Below, one piece after another: positions 1 to 7,788 of a stretch of DNA of 64,000 nt. The stretch is taken from the NCBI RefSeq assembly GCF_017873245.1, contig NZ_JAGGJY010000001.1:124001-188000 (forward strand), read 5' to 3'. Within the stretch, counting starts at the first letter, position 1. Every line of letters starts with the position of its first letter. The notes beneath the pieces are model-generated. The model did not search any database. It was not told the DNA's origin and was given only the letters and a program-made list of their open reading frames with translations. The stretch comes from Clostridium tertium (lineage in GTDB: Bacteria; Bacillota; Clostridia; Clostridiales; Clostridiaceae). A program made the position numbers and the translations under genes.

Positions 1-509
1 CTTCAAAATCTACTCCAACTGCTGCAATAGCTAAGTTTGCTGCATCAGGAAAGAGAACTAAAAAGAAAGACCTAGGAATGATGGCTATGACATATGGATA
101 TGTATATGTAGCTCAAATTTCTATGGGAGCTGACAAGAACCAAACTCTTAAAGCAATAGCTGAAGCTGAAGCATATGATGGTCCATCATTAATCATTGCT
201 TATGCTCCATGTATAAGCCATGGTATTAAGAGTGGTATGGCTAATAGCCAAGATGAAGCTAAAAAAGCTGTTGAATGCGGATATTGGGGATTATATAGAT
301 ATAACCCAAGCTTAGTTGGAACTAAGAATCCATTCTCATTAGATTCTAAAGAACCAAAAGCTGATTTCAGAGAATTCTTAATGGGTGAAGTAAGATACGC
401 ATCACTTGCTAAGGCATTCCCAGAAGCTGCTGAAGCTTTATTCGAAAAGACAGAAAAGGATGCTATGGAAAGATTAGCAAACTATAAGAGATTAGCAGAA
501 CAACAATAA
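1..509 (+). CDS. nifJ: Pyruvate:ferredoxin (flavodoxin) oxidoreductase, C-terminal part
   Basis: This is the 3' end of a gene that begins before the window; the frame is open from base 3. PFOR oxidatively decarboxylates pyruvate to acetyl-CoA and reduces ferredoxin, the central catabolic step of clostridia. The visible ~168 residues are the C-terminal part of the TPP-binding domain. They include GYVYVAQISMGADKNQ, then SLIIAYAPCISHGIKSGM with its conserved Cys, and the segment GLYRYNP. The strongly codon-biased sequence fits a highly expressed gene. A clear intrinsic terminator follows 10 bases after the stop, so this ends a transcript. The family assignment is firm; the N-terminal domains cannot be seen. 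Confidence 0.93.
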   Translation, partial: SKSTPTAAIAKFAASGKRTKKKDLGMMAMTYGYVYVAQISMGADKNQTLKAIAEAEAYDGPSLIIAYAPCISHGIKSGMANSQDEAKKAVECGYWGLYRYNPSLVGTKNPFSLDSKEPKADFREFLMGEVRYASLAKAFPEAAEALFEKTEKDAMERLANYKRLAEQQ

Positions 510-518
510 TTTTTATAG

Positions 519-550
519 ATGAGGAGCTATAAAGCTCCTCATTTTTTTCT
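519..550 (+). terminator. Intrinsic terminator after the PFOR gene
   Basis: A perfect 10-bp stem (ATGAGGAGCT / AGCTCCTCAT) with an ATAA loop is followed directly by a run of seven T. It ends the PFOR transcript and insulates the next gene. Confidence 0.93.
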
Positions 551-596
551 ACTCTTAATAAAAAATAAAAATAATTTAATATTTTCCTTTTAATTT

Positions 597-626
597 TTGT
601 TAATTAAGGGTAGAATTAAATAGAAT
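597..626 (+). promoter_or_regulatory. Possible sigma-A promoter for the DUF1292 gene
   Basis: TTGTTA (597-602) and TAGAAT (621-626) are separated by 18 bases, about 30 bases before the start codon and downstream of the PFOR terminator. The placement is right, but both hexamers are imperfect in an AT-rich background. Confidence 0.4.
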
Positions 627-654
627 CATAATCTATTGAAGGAGGATTAGTTTA

Positions 655-987
655 ATGGATAACGAAAAGAAATGTGGATGCAACGAAGAAGAAAAGGAAT
701 GTGGATGCGGTCACGATCATGATCATGAACATCATGAAGGATGTGGTTGTGGAGAAGATCATCACGAACACTTTGTTGTAGACTTAGAAGATGATAATGG
801 AAATGTTATTTCATGTCCAATTATAGATGCTTTTGAATTTGAAGAAAATGAGTATATCTTAGCTCAAGATCCAAATGAAGATTCAGTTTACTTATTTAGA
901 TCAAATGAAGATGGGGAATTAATAATTCCAGAAGAAGAAGAATTTGATAGAGTATCAAAGTTCTATAGTGAAGATTTAGCAGAATAA
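655..987 (+). CDS. DUF1292 family protein with Cys/His-rich N-terminal tail
   Basis: A 110-residue acidic protein. Residues ~38-105 match the small DUF1292 family (YrzB-like, function unknown): FVVDLEDDNGN, then IIDAFEFEENEYILAQ. Unlike short members, it starts with a ~37-residue tail made almost only of Cys, His, Gly, Asp and Glu (for example CGCGHDHDHEHHEGCGCG), which looks able to bind metal ions. The start is set by GAAGGAGG about 7 bases upstream, and two consecutive TAA stops end the gene. It stands alone between two terminators, so it is probably monocistronic. No function is assigned; metal binding by the tail is inference from composition. Confidence 0.85.
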   Translation: MDNEKKCGCNEEEKECGCGHDHDHEHHEGCGCGEDHHEHFVVDLEDDNGNVISCPIIDAFEFEENEYILAQDPNEDSVYLFRSNEDGELIIPEEEEFDRVSKFYSEDLAE

Positions 988-991
988 TAAT

Positions 992-1025
992 AAAAGAAGT
1001 GTCAAGTTTGGCACTTCTTTTATTT
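992..1025 (+). terminator. Intrinsic terminator after the DUF1292 gene
   Basis: Stem AAAAGAAGTGTC / GGCACTTCTTTT with one G-U pair and a six-base loop, ending in a T-rich stretch a few bases after the stop codon. Confidence 0.88.
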
Positions 1026-1199
1026 TGATAAAAATATAAATATTATTTTATTAAAACAAATAAGCATAATGCTATACTTTATAACCAAAAGTTGAATTCA
1101 CAGTTTCCTTATCTATGGTTTTCAAGTGAGCATATTAATTTTACTTTGATTTAGAGTAAATTTGTGGAATAAGTAAATTTATATATGTTTACTTTTTAA

Positions 1200-1228
1200 T
1201 TGTCATTTTATATTAATAATGATATATT
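1200..1228 (+). promoter_or_regulatory. Likely sigma-A promoter of the PHP gene
   Basis: TTGTCA (1200-1205), a 17-base spacer and TATATT (1223-1228) lie 33 bases before the PHP-domain gene. The rest of the 1026-1260 gap is plain AT-rich sequence in which I see no other element. Confidence 0.55.
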
Positions 1229-1260
1229 TTTAATATATACTTAAGAAATAAGGTGTTAAA

Positions 1261-2085
1261 ATGAACTATGCAGATTTACATATTCATTCAAGTTATTCAG
1301 ATGGTAGTATGACACCAGAAGAAATTGTAGATAAAGCAAAAAGTCTAGGTGTGAAAAGTATTTCTATAACAGATCATGACTCAATAGCTTCACAATATAT
1401 AATTAAAAATGATTATAAAGATATAAATATTATATCTGGAATAGAGCTAAGTACTGAATATGATGATTTAGAAATTCATATATTAGGATATTTTATTGAT
1501 ATAAAAGATAAAAATTTAAATGAAACTGTAAATAGATTAAATAAAGCAAGAATAGAAAGAATAGAAGAAATTCTTTTTAAGTTAAATAAGAATGATATCC
1601 ATTTAACTTTAGATGAGCTGGCTATTGATTTAGATTCTACAGTGATTGGAAGAAGTCATGTTGCTAATGCTATGGTTAAAAAAGGATACTTTGATAGTTA
1701 TAAAGCTGCTTTTACTAACTTTTTAGTTAAGGGAAAGCCTGCATATGTTAAAGGTTTCAAGCTAAATTATAAAGATGCTATAAAAGTTATAAATAATTCA
1801 GGCGGAATTGCAGTTTTAGCTCACCCAGGTCAAATATATAAAGGATTAGCAATAGAAAATATAATTAAGGATCTTAAATTTTATGGGCTAAGAGGTGTAG
1901 AAGTATATCATCCTAGCCATAGTAGAGAACAAACTAATAATTTTTATAATATATGTAAGAAATATAAATTATTCATAACTGGTGGAAGCGATTATCATGG
2001 TAAAGAATGTTATAATGAGAATTTAATAGGAAGCTATGGGATAAATGAAGCTTTACTAAATAAGTTGATAAATTTTAAAAAGTAA
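1261..2085 (+). CDS. PHP-domain metal-dependent phosphoesterase
   Basis: A 274-residue stand-alone PHP protein of the TrpH/YciV type. Characterised relatives hydrolyse 3',5'-nucleoside bisphosphates or trim the 5' end of RNA. The metal-site motifs are all present in order: HIHSSYSDG near the N-terminus, ITDHDS at ~37-42, a Glu in SGIELST at ~60, a His in EIHILGYF, VLAHPGQ at ~185, and GGSDYHG near ~242. Length fits the family (about 270-290). A modest AAGGTG site precedes the ATG. The aminotransferase starts only 14 bases downstream, so the two are probably co-transcribed. The exact substrate cannot be told from sequence. Confidence 0.88.
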   Translation: MNYADLHIHSSYSDGSMTPEEIVDKAKSLGVKSISITDHDSIASQYIIKNDYKDINIISGIELSTEYDDLEIHILGYFIDIKDKNLNETVNRLNKARIERIEEILFKLNKNDIHLTLDELAIDLDSTVIGRSHVANAMVKKGYFDSYKAAFTNFLVKGKPAYVKGFKLNYKDAIKVINNSGGIAVLAHPGQIYKGLAIENIIKDLKFYGLRGVEVYHPSHSREQTNNFYNICKKYKLFITGGSDYHGKECYNENLIGSYGINEALLNKLINFKK

Positions 2086-2099
2086 ATGGGGGTATCAAA

Positions 2100-3293
2100 A
2101 TGGATTTATCTAATAAAGCAATGAAAATTAATCCATCAATAACACTGGAAATTACAGCAAAAGCAAAAGAATTAAAAGAATCAGGAGTTGATGTAGTAAG
2201 TTTTGGGGCAGGAGAACCAGATTTTAATACTCCGGAAAATATAATAGAAGCTGCTATAAAAGCTATGAAAGATGGAAAAACAAAATATACGCCTACAAGT
2301 GGTATTTTAGATTTAAGAAAATCTATTTGTGATAAATTTAAAAAAGATAATGAATTAAATTATGATACAGATCAAATAGTAGTATCTACAGGAGCTAAGC
2401 AAAGTTTAGCAAATACCTTTTTAGCTATATTGAACGAAGGTGATGAAGTAATAATACCAACTCCTTATTGGGTAAGTTATCCAGAGTTAGTAAAGTTAGC
2501 TGGAGGGGTACCGGTATTTATAAATACTAATAAGGAAAATGATTATAAATATTCGGTAAAAGAGCTTAGAAATTTAATTACAAGTAAAACCAAAGCTATA
2601 TTAGTAAATAGTCCTAATAATCCAACAGGAAGTATATATACAAGAGAAGAACTAACTGAAATTGCAGAGCTAGCTAAAGAATATGATTTAATAATAATAT
2701 CAGATGAAATATATGAAAAATTGATATATGATAATGAAAAGCATATTAGCATAGCATCTATATCAAAAGATTCTTATGAAAGAACTATAGTGATTAATGG
2801 ATTATCAAAGGCATATGCAATGACAGGTTGGAGAATAGGGTATTCAGCATCTAGCAAGGAAATTGCTAAGTTAATGAGTAGTGTTCAAAGTCATGTTACA
2901 TCAAATATAAACTCTATATCTCAATATGCTGCAATTGAGGCGTTAAATGGGCCGCAAGATAGCATAAAGATAATGATAAAAGAATTTGAAAAAAGAAGAA
3001 ATTATATGATTGATAGAATTAATAAGATTCATGGATTGTCAATTATAAGACCTAAAGGTGCTTTTTATATAATGGTATGTATAGAAAATTATTTTGGTAA
3101 AAAGATTAATGGTGAGATAATTAATTCATCTTTAGATTTTTCAAAAAGTTTATTAAATGAAGAAAATGTTGCAGTAATACCAGGAATTGCTTTTGGACTA
3201 GATAATTATATAAGATTATCTTATGCAACATCTATGGAAATAATTGAAGAAGGATTAAATAGATTAGAAAAATATTTGAGAAAATTAGTTTAA
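2100..3293 (+). CDS. aspB: Pyridoxal-phosphate aminotransferase, aspartate aminotransferase type (class I)
   Basis: A 397-residue fold-type I aminotransferase, probably interconverting aspartate and oxaloacetate with glutamate as partner. Landmarks are SFGAGEPDF near the N-terminus, STGAKQSL at ~97, NSPNNPTGS at ~170, the PLP-contacting ISDEIYEKL at ~202, and NGLSKAYAMTGWRIGY with the Schiff-base lysine at residue 237. Length and motifs match the AspB/AspC-Ib subgroup of Gram-positives. A GGGGGT site lies 8 bases before the ATG. A strong terminator follows. Class is certain; amino-acid preference is inferred from subgroup resemblance. Confidence 0.9.
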   Translation: MDLSNKAMKINPSITLEITAKAKELKESGVDVVSFGAGEPDFNTPENIIEAAIKAMKDGKTKYTPTSGILDLRKSICDKFKKDNELNYDTDQIVVSTGAKQSLANTFLAILNEGDEVIIPTPYWVSYPELVKLAGGVPVFINTNKENDYKYSVKELRNLITSKTKAILVNSPNNPTGSIYTREELTEIAELAKEYDLIIISDEIYEKLIYDNEKHISIASISKDSYERTIVINGLSKAYAMTGWRIGYSASSKEIAKLMSSVQSHVTSNINSISQYAAIEALNGPQDSIKIMIKEFEKRRNYMIDRINKIHGLSIIRPKGAFYIMVCIENYFGKKINGEIINSSLDFSKSLLNEENVAVIPGIAFGLDNYIRLSYATSMEIIEEGLNRLEKYLRKLV

Positions 3294-3305
3294 TAGATAA
3301 AAAGT

Positions 3306-3344
3306 AAAAATATTACTACGCTAAAGATGTAGTAATATTTTTTT
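3306..3344 (+). terminator. Intrinsic terminator after the aminotransferase gene
   Basis: A near-perfect stem (AAAAATATTACTAC / GTAGTAATATTTTT) with a ~9-base loop ends in an unbroken run of T. Confidence 0.88.
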
Positions 3345-3460
3345 GTGTAAAATAATAAAGATAATATTATTTTATATTTAAGCAATTCAGCTACTAATTT
3401 GTTTAATTATAGCAAATTATAGTATATAATTAATAATGAATTAGCTTAGGAGGAATGATA

Positions 3461-4099
3461 ATGGAGAAATTAGCAATATTTGATGTAGACTATACTATAA
3501 CTAAAAAAGAAACTTTAATGCAATTATATAAATATGTTATTAAAAGAGATATAGGAAATATTAAATTTCTTCCAAGAGCTTTGTATAGTGGAATTATGTA
3601 TTCTATAAAGGTTTATGATGAAAAGAGAGTAAAGGAGAGTTTTCTTAAATTTATAGATGGAATAGATGAAAATGATTTAGCTATATTAGTCAAAGATTTC
3701 TATAGCGATGTTTTAGAGAATATATTATATAAAGATGCTATAAAAATGATGAAAGATCTAAAAAGTCAAGGATATAAAGTATATTTAATATCTGCATCTC
3801 CAGAATTTTATTTAAGAGAATTTTACGCTATAAAAGAAGTAGATATGGTTATAGGAACGAAATTTACTATAGATAGTGGCAAGTTTATAAGAAAAATGGA
3901 AGGTGAAAATTGTAAGGGTGAAGAAAAAGTAAGAAGGCTTAAAGAAGTGCTAAAGAAGGAAAAGATTAAAGTTGATTTTAAAAACTCTTATATGTTTTCT
4001 GATTCCTTATCAGATAAGCCGTTATTAGATTTAGTTGGAAATGCATATTTAATAAATTATAAAAAGAAAAATAGTTTTGAAGTATTAAGATGGAAATAA
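3461..4099 (+). CDS. HAD-superfamily (subfamily IB) phosphatase, phosphoserine-phosphatase-like
   Basis: A 212-residue HAD-IB hydrolase. Motif I is AIFDVDYT with nucleophile Asp8 and acid/base Asp10, motif II is LISASPEFYLREFY, and the final acidic motif is FSDSLSDKPLLDLVG. Relatives include SerB-type phosphatases, but several HAD-IB proteins of this size act on phospholipids or have no known substrate. I placed the start at 3461, not at the in-frame ATG 3455. AGGAGGA ends at 3454, directly against 3455 but an ideal 6 bases from 3461, and motif I then begins at residue 5 as usual. The next gene follows after 15 bases. Confidence 0.83.
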   Translation: MEKLAIFDVDYTITKKETLMQLYKYVIKRDIGNIKFLPRALYSGIMYSIKVYDEKRVKESFLKFIDGIDENDLAILVKDFYSDVLENILYKDAIKMMKDLKSQGYKVYLISASPEFYLREFYAIKEVDMVIGTKFTIDSGKFIRKMEGENCKGEEKVRRLKEVLKKEKIKVDFKNSYMFSDSLSDKPLLDLVGNAYLINYKKKNSFEVLRWK

Positions 4100-4114
4100 A
4101 GGGAGGAATTACTT

Positions 4115-4927
4115 ATGGAAGCTATTTCAAAATATTATTTAGAAGATGGACATTTAGAAGGGATAGATAATTATACGAGTGATTCAACAGAAAAAGGTAG
4201 AATCATATATGAAGTTATAAGAGTTATAGATAGAGTTCCATTGTTTTATGAAGACCATATTAAGAGATTGGAATCATCTTTTAGGTTGATGGGAAAAACA
4301 TTTTCTTATAAATATGATAAAATAAAAGATTATCTAGTGAGCTTAATTGAAGCAAATAATGTAGAGTGTGGAAATATTAAACTTACATTTGATATAGAAA
4401 GTGATACTATGAAGGTTTTTAGTATTAAACATAGTTATCCAAGCGAAGATATGTATAAAAATGGAGTAGAAACTATACTTTATCATGGAGAAAGAACAAA
4501 TCCTAATGCAAAGGTGATTGATAGTAATTTTAGGCAAAAAGTAACTGATGAAATTAATAAAGCAAATGCTTTTGAAGCAATACTTGTAAACTCAAATGGA
4601 TTTATAACTGAAGGAAGCAAGTCAAATATATTTATGATTAAAGAAGATACATTATATACCTCTCCATTAGAGGATGTTTTACCAGGAGTAACAAGAGGTA
4701 GAATTATATTATTAGCTAAAAGCTTAGGAATAAGTTTTGAAGAAAAAAAGATAAGTTTTGAACAATTAGAAAATATTGATGCAATATTTATATCTGGCAC
4801 ATCACCTAAAATATTGCCAATTTCTAAAGTGGATAAAATTAACTTTAATGTTGAAAATAAAATTATGCAAAAATTAATTAAAAGCTTTGATGAAGAAATA
4901 AAAATATACATTAATAAATTTAGATAA
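4115..4927 (+). CDS. Class IV PLP aminotransferase (aminodeoxychorismate lyase / BCAT / D-amino-acid transaminase family)
   Basis: A 270-residue fold-type IV PLP enzyme. Evidence is RVPLFYEDHIKRLESSFRLMG near the N-terminus, a candidate PLP lysine in NFRQKVTD at ~148, then EAILVNSNGFITEGSKSNIF, where Glu and the SKSN loop contact the cofactor. GTSPKILPISKV near the C-terminus is also typical. The family includes PabC (4-amino-4-deoxychorismate lyase, folate pathway), branched-chain aminotransferase and D-amino-acid transaminase. The length and the EGSKSN motif fit PabC/DAT better than the larger BCATs, but no partner gene settles it. A GGGAGGAA site precedes the ATG. It likely forms a two-gene unit with the HAD phosphatase. 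Confidence 0.82.
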   Translation: MEAISKYYLEDGHLEGIDNYTSDSTEKGRIIYEVIRVIDRVPLFYEDHIKRLESSFRLMGKTFSYKYDKIKDYLVSLIEANNVECGNIKLTFDIESDTMKVFSIKHSYPSEDMYKNGVETILYHGERTNPNAKVIDSNFRQKVTDEINKANAFEAILVNSNGFITEGSKSNIFMIKEDTLYTSPLEDVLPGVTRGRIILLAKSLGISFEEKKISFEQLENIDAIFISGTSPKILPISKVDKINFNVENKIMQKLIKSFDEEIKIYINKFR

Positions 4928-4941
4928 AATAATAGATTTTT

Positions 4942-4970
4942 TTGCATTTTTAAAAAGATTTGTGTATATT
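4942..4970 (+). promoter_or_regulatory. Sigma-A-type promoter of the chemotaxis/switch operon
   Basis: TTGCAT (4942-4947), an exact 17-base spacer and TATATT (4965-4970) lie about 75 bases before the first gene of the operon. No sigma-28-like CGATA element is present here, so the che operon appears to be read by the housekeeping polymerase. Confidence 0.6.
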
Positions 4971-5001
4971 CAAAAATATTTTAAATTATGTTATGATTAA
5001 A

Positions 5002-5020
5002 ATGGTAATTTAATTACCAT
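5002..5020. promoter_or_regulatory. Perfect palindrome in the leader of the che operon
   Basis: ATGGTAATT T AATTACCAT is a 9-bp perfect inverted repeat around one central base, 32 bases downstream of the predicted -10 element and 24 bases before the first start codon. With a one-base loop it cannot form a good RNA hairpin, so it looks more like a dimeric repressor operator. No T-tract follows. The factor is unknown. Confidence 0.5.
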
Positions 5021-5043
5021 ATTTATGTAAAGGGGACTGGGGT

Positions 5044-6813
5044 ATGGAAGAAAATTATGATAAAATCAATAACATTGATGGAAGTGTTTATGTTAGGGAT
5101 AAAAGAATAATAGTTAAGAATCCAGTTGGAAATGGAGAATATGCAACCATTTCGCCACCTTTAAATGGGGAGTTATATATAAATGGAGAAAAGGTAGCTA
5201 AGCAGTCTAGTGTAAAAGAGGAAGATGTTATAGAGTTTAAAGAGTTTAAAGAAAAAGGACAACGTCTTATTAAAATAACATTTAATGATGATAAAACAGA
5301 AGCATATATTTCAATTACATATAAGAAGGAATTAGTTTATTATTTAAAAGACTCAAAGGAAGGTAATATCCTATCACTAGATGTAGACATTGAAGAAGGA
5401 ATAGATCCACCAATAATAACAGAGTCTGAGGTAGTTACTGAATTAAAAGATAAGGGCATATCTTATGGTATAGATAGTGATGCTTTAAGGTATATAGTGT
5501 CAAATAAAGATATTGAAAATAAATTGATTGCACATGGAGTGCAGGCAAAACCTCCTATTGAAGATCAAATAAAGATGTTTTTTAAGTCAAATAACAAATT
5601 AGAAATAGATGAAAATACAGAAAAAGTTGATTATAGAGACTTTAATTCTATAACAAGTGTTAAAGCTAACGAAGTTTTAGCCGAGATTATAAAGGGAGAG
5701 AATGGTGTTGATGGGAAAAATGTTTTTTCACAACGAATACCAGGGAAGGCAAAGAAAAAAAGTAATTTTTCAGCGGGACAAGGATGTAAAATAAAAGATA
5801 ATTTAATAATTTCAACTATTGCTGGAAGACCATGTTTTAGTAAAAATACTATTAGTGTTGAACCTATATATATATTAAATGATGATGTTACAATTTCAAC
5901 AGGAAATATTAAGTTCCCATCAAATGTACAAATAAATGGTAAGATAACTGAAGGTATGAAAGTTACTGCTGGCGGTAGCCTTGCTGTAAAGGATGGAGTA
6001 TTTAATGCATTTGTAGATGCAAAAGATACATCTAAAATTATGGGAAATGTAGTTAATTCTATAGTTGAAGTTGGGGGAGCAAATTTAATTAAAGAAAAGC
6101 GAGTTAAAACATTAAAAGAAATTAAGGATGATTTAGAATCTTTATTGAAAAACTCTATGTATTTAAAAGATAATAATTTAATTAAAAAAAATATAACAGA
6201 TGGAATGATAATTAAATCGCTTATTGAAACAAAATTTAAAAATATTCCTAAAAAATGTATAAATATAATTTCAAATGCTATGCAAGATAATTGTTATAAT
6301 TCTGTTGTTGTAAAGTTAGTTAAGGCAAAACTTATAGGGGCTGCTCCTAGCACCATAAAAGATATTAATGAGATAGAAGATATAATTTATGAGGTGGATA
6401 AGGAGTTAGAAGAGCTAGAAAAGGATGTTATAACAACATCAGATTTAACAATAGAGTACGCTCAAGAATCCCAAATAAGTGTTACAGGAGATATAAATAT
6501 AATAGGAAAAGGTTTATTTACTAGCAAATTGAATTCATCTGGTAATATTAATTTTTATCTTAACTCTTCTGTCTGTAGAGGAGGGCACTTGAAGGCAGAA
6601 AATTTAATTAATGCTTCAATAGTAGGAAGTGATTCAGGAGTATTTACAAAGTTAGAGGTAGATAAAAAAGGAGAAATAAATGTAAATGTTGCATATCACA
6701 ACACTATTTTTATTATAGGAAATAAAAAATATATCTTGGAAAAGCCATCTAAAAATGTACATGTATATATGGATAAAGATGGTAGTTTAATTGTAGATAA
6801 ATTACTTCTATAG
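5044..6813 (+). CDS. DUF342 (FapA-like) protein heading the chemotaxis operon
   Basis: A 589-residue DUF342/FapA-family protein. The FapA region (~160-330) includes VNEVL-type text around KANEVLAEIIKGENGVDGKN, GKITEGMKVTAGGSLAVKDG and MGNVVNSIVEVGG, repeated beta-strand segments expected to form a right-handed beta-helix. The middle (~345-460) is helical and Lys/Glu-rich. The end returns to beta repeats (ISVTGDINIIGKGLF). Members of this family often sit in flagellar loci, and the Vibrio homologue FapA affects polar flagellum assembly; the mechanism is not established. It is the first gene after the promoter and palindrome, with cheW 10 bases downstream. Confidence 0.8.
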   Translation: MEENYDKINNIDGSVYVRDKRIIVKNPVGNGEYATISPPLNGELYINGEKVAKQSSVKEEDVIEFKEFKEKGQRLIKITFNDDKTEAYISITYKKELVYYLKDSKEGNILSLDVDIEEGIDPPIITESEVVTELKDKGISYGIDSDALRYIVSNKDIENKLIAHGVQAKPPIEDQIKMFFKSNNKLEIDENTEKVDYRDFNSITSVKANEVLAEIIKGENGVDGKNVFSQRIPGKAKKKSNFSAGQGCKIKDNLIISTIAGRPCFSKNTISVEPIYILNDDVTISTGNIKFPSNVQINGKITEGMKVTAGGSLAVKDGVFNAFVDAKDTSKIMGNVVNSIVEVGGANLIKEKRVKTLKEIKDDLESLLKNSMYLKDNNLIKKNITDGMIIKSLIETKFKNIPKKCINIISNAMQDNCYNSVVVKLVKAKLIGAAPSTIKDINEIEDIIYEVDKELEELEKDVITTSDLTIEYAQESQISVTGDINIIGKGLFTSKLNSSGNINFYLNSSVCRGGHLKAENLINASIVGSDSGVFTKLEVDKKGEINVNVAYHNTIFIIGNKKYILEKPSKNVHVYMDKDGSLIVDKLLL

Positions 6814-6823
6814 GAGGAAAAGA

Positions 6824-7276
6824 ATGGGAATGAACGAGATAAAAATTTTAGTTTTCAAACTGGGTAATGAATTCTATGCTACTGATATAATGGAAGTAGA
6901 GAGAATTTTAGGGTATGAGGAACCGACAATTTTGCCAGATTCACCAAATTTTTTAGATGGTGTAATTAACTATGAAAATGGAGTTTTACCTATTATAAAT
7001 CTTCTAAATAAATTCAAATTAAAATTGGAAAATAGTTTAGATAAGAAAATAATAGTTGTAAAAAGAGATACAGGGAAATTTGGAATATCGGTAGATAGTG
7101 TCAGTGAAGTTCTAAGTATATTTGATGAGGAAATAAATAATCCAGAGAGTCTTTCAACTTTAATATCAAAGAAATATATAAAAGGATTAATAAAGAAAAA
7201 TAATAGTATAATTATAATGTTAGATTTAGAAAAAATATTAACAGTAGAAGAAGAAGAGAGTATTTTTCAGGGGTGA
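6824..7276 (+). CDS. cheW: CheW-domain coupling protein (first copy)
   Basis: A 150-residue single CheW domain. CheW links chemoreceptors to the histidine kinase CheA at the membrane array. Typical features are VFKLGNEFYATDIMEVERILG at the start, the LPDSPNFLDGVINYENGVLPIINL core, and the C-terminal KGLIKKNNSIIIMLDLEKIL. TAGGAGGAA lies 7 bases before the ATG. The operon holds a second, more canonical CheW at 12215. This copy is the more divergent one, ending in an acidic EEEES tail, so it may serve a subset of receptors or be a CheV-like adaptor without a receiver. It is followed directly by cheD. Confidence 0.88.
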   Translation: MGMNEIKILVFKLGNEFYATDIMEVERILGYEEPTILPDSPNFLDGVINYENGVLPIINLLNKFKLKLENSLDKKIIVVKRDTGKFGISVDSVSEVLSIFDEEINNPESLSTLISKKYIKGLIKKNNSIIIMLDLEKILTVEEEESIFQG

Positions 7277-7281
7277 CAGAA

Positions 7282-7773
7282 TTGGAAGATAAAAAAGAGG
7301 TTAGAGTTGGAATAGCTGATGGAGCTATTGTATCTGCCCCAGATAAACTAATAACTATGGGACTTGGATCATGTGTTGGAATAGCCTTATATGATAAAGA
7401 AAAAAAAATTGCAGGACTTGTTCACATAATGTTACCAGATAGCACACAATTCAAGAATATATTAAATCCTTTTAAATATGCAGATTTAGGAGTTCAAAGT
7501 TTACTAGAAAAAATGTTATCTCTTGGATGTAGAAAAGATAATATTGTAGCTAAGATTGCAGGGGGAGCATCAATGTTTAATTTCCCAGATAAAAAGATTA
7601 TTAGTGATGTAGGGAAAAGAAATAGTACTGCTGTAATTGAAGCTATAACAAAATTATCTATTCCTATAATTGGAGAGGATATAGGAGGAAACAAAGGAAG
7701 AACTATGATTTTAGAAAGTGAAGATGGTGCAGTTACAATTAAGAGTATTGGAAATAGTCTAAGAAGACTATAG
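7282..7773 (+). CDS. cheD: CheD, chemoreceptor glutamine deamidase
   Basis: CheD deamidates glutamines on chemoreceptors and binds CheC, whose phosphatase activity it stimulates. The catalytic pair is visible: Cys31 in MGLGSCVGIALYD and His48 in GLVHIMLPDS, followed by KIAGGASMF, the conserved third catalytic region. I chose the TTG at 7282. AGGGGTG (7269-7275) is 6 bases from it, whereas the upstream GTG at 7273 lies inside that same ribosome binding site. With this start the gene does not overlap cheW. The 163-residue length is normal. cheB follows after 15 bases. Confidence 0.92.
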   Translation: MEDKKEVRVGIADGAIVSAPDKLITMGLGSCVGIALYDKEKKIAGLVHIMLPDSTQFKNILNPFKYADLGVQSLLEKMLSLGCRKDNIVAKIAGGASMFNFPDKKIISDVGKRNSTAVIEAITKLSIPIIGEDIGGNKGRTMILESEDGAVTIKSIGNSLRRL

Positions 7774-7788
7774 GGGGTGTATGCACTA

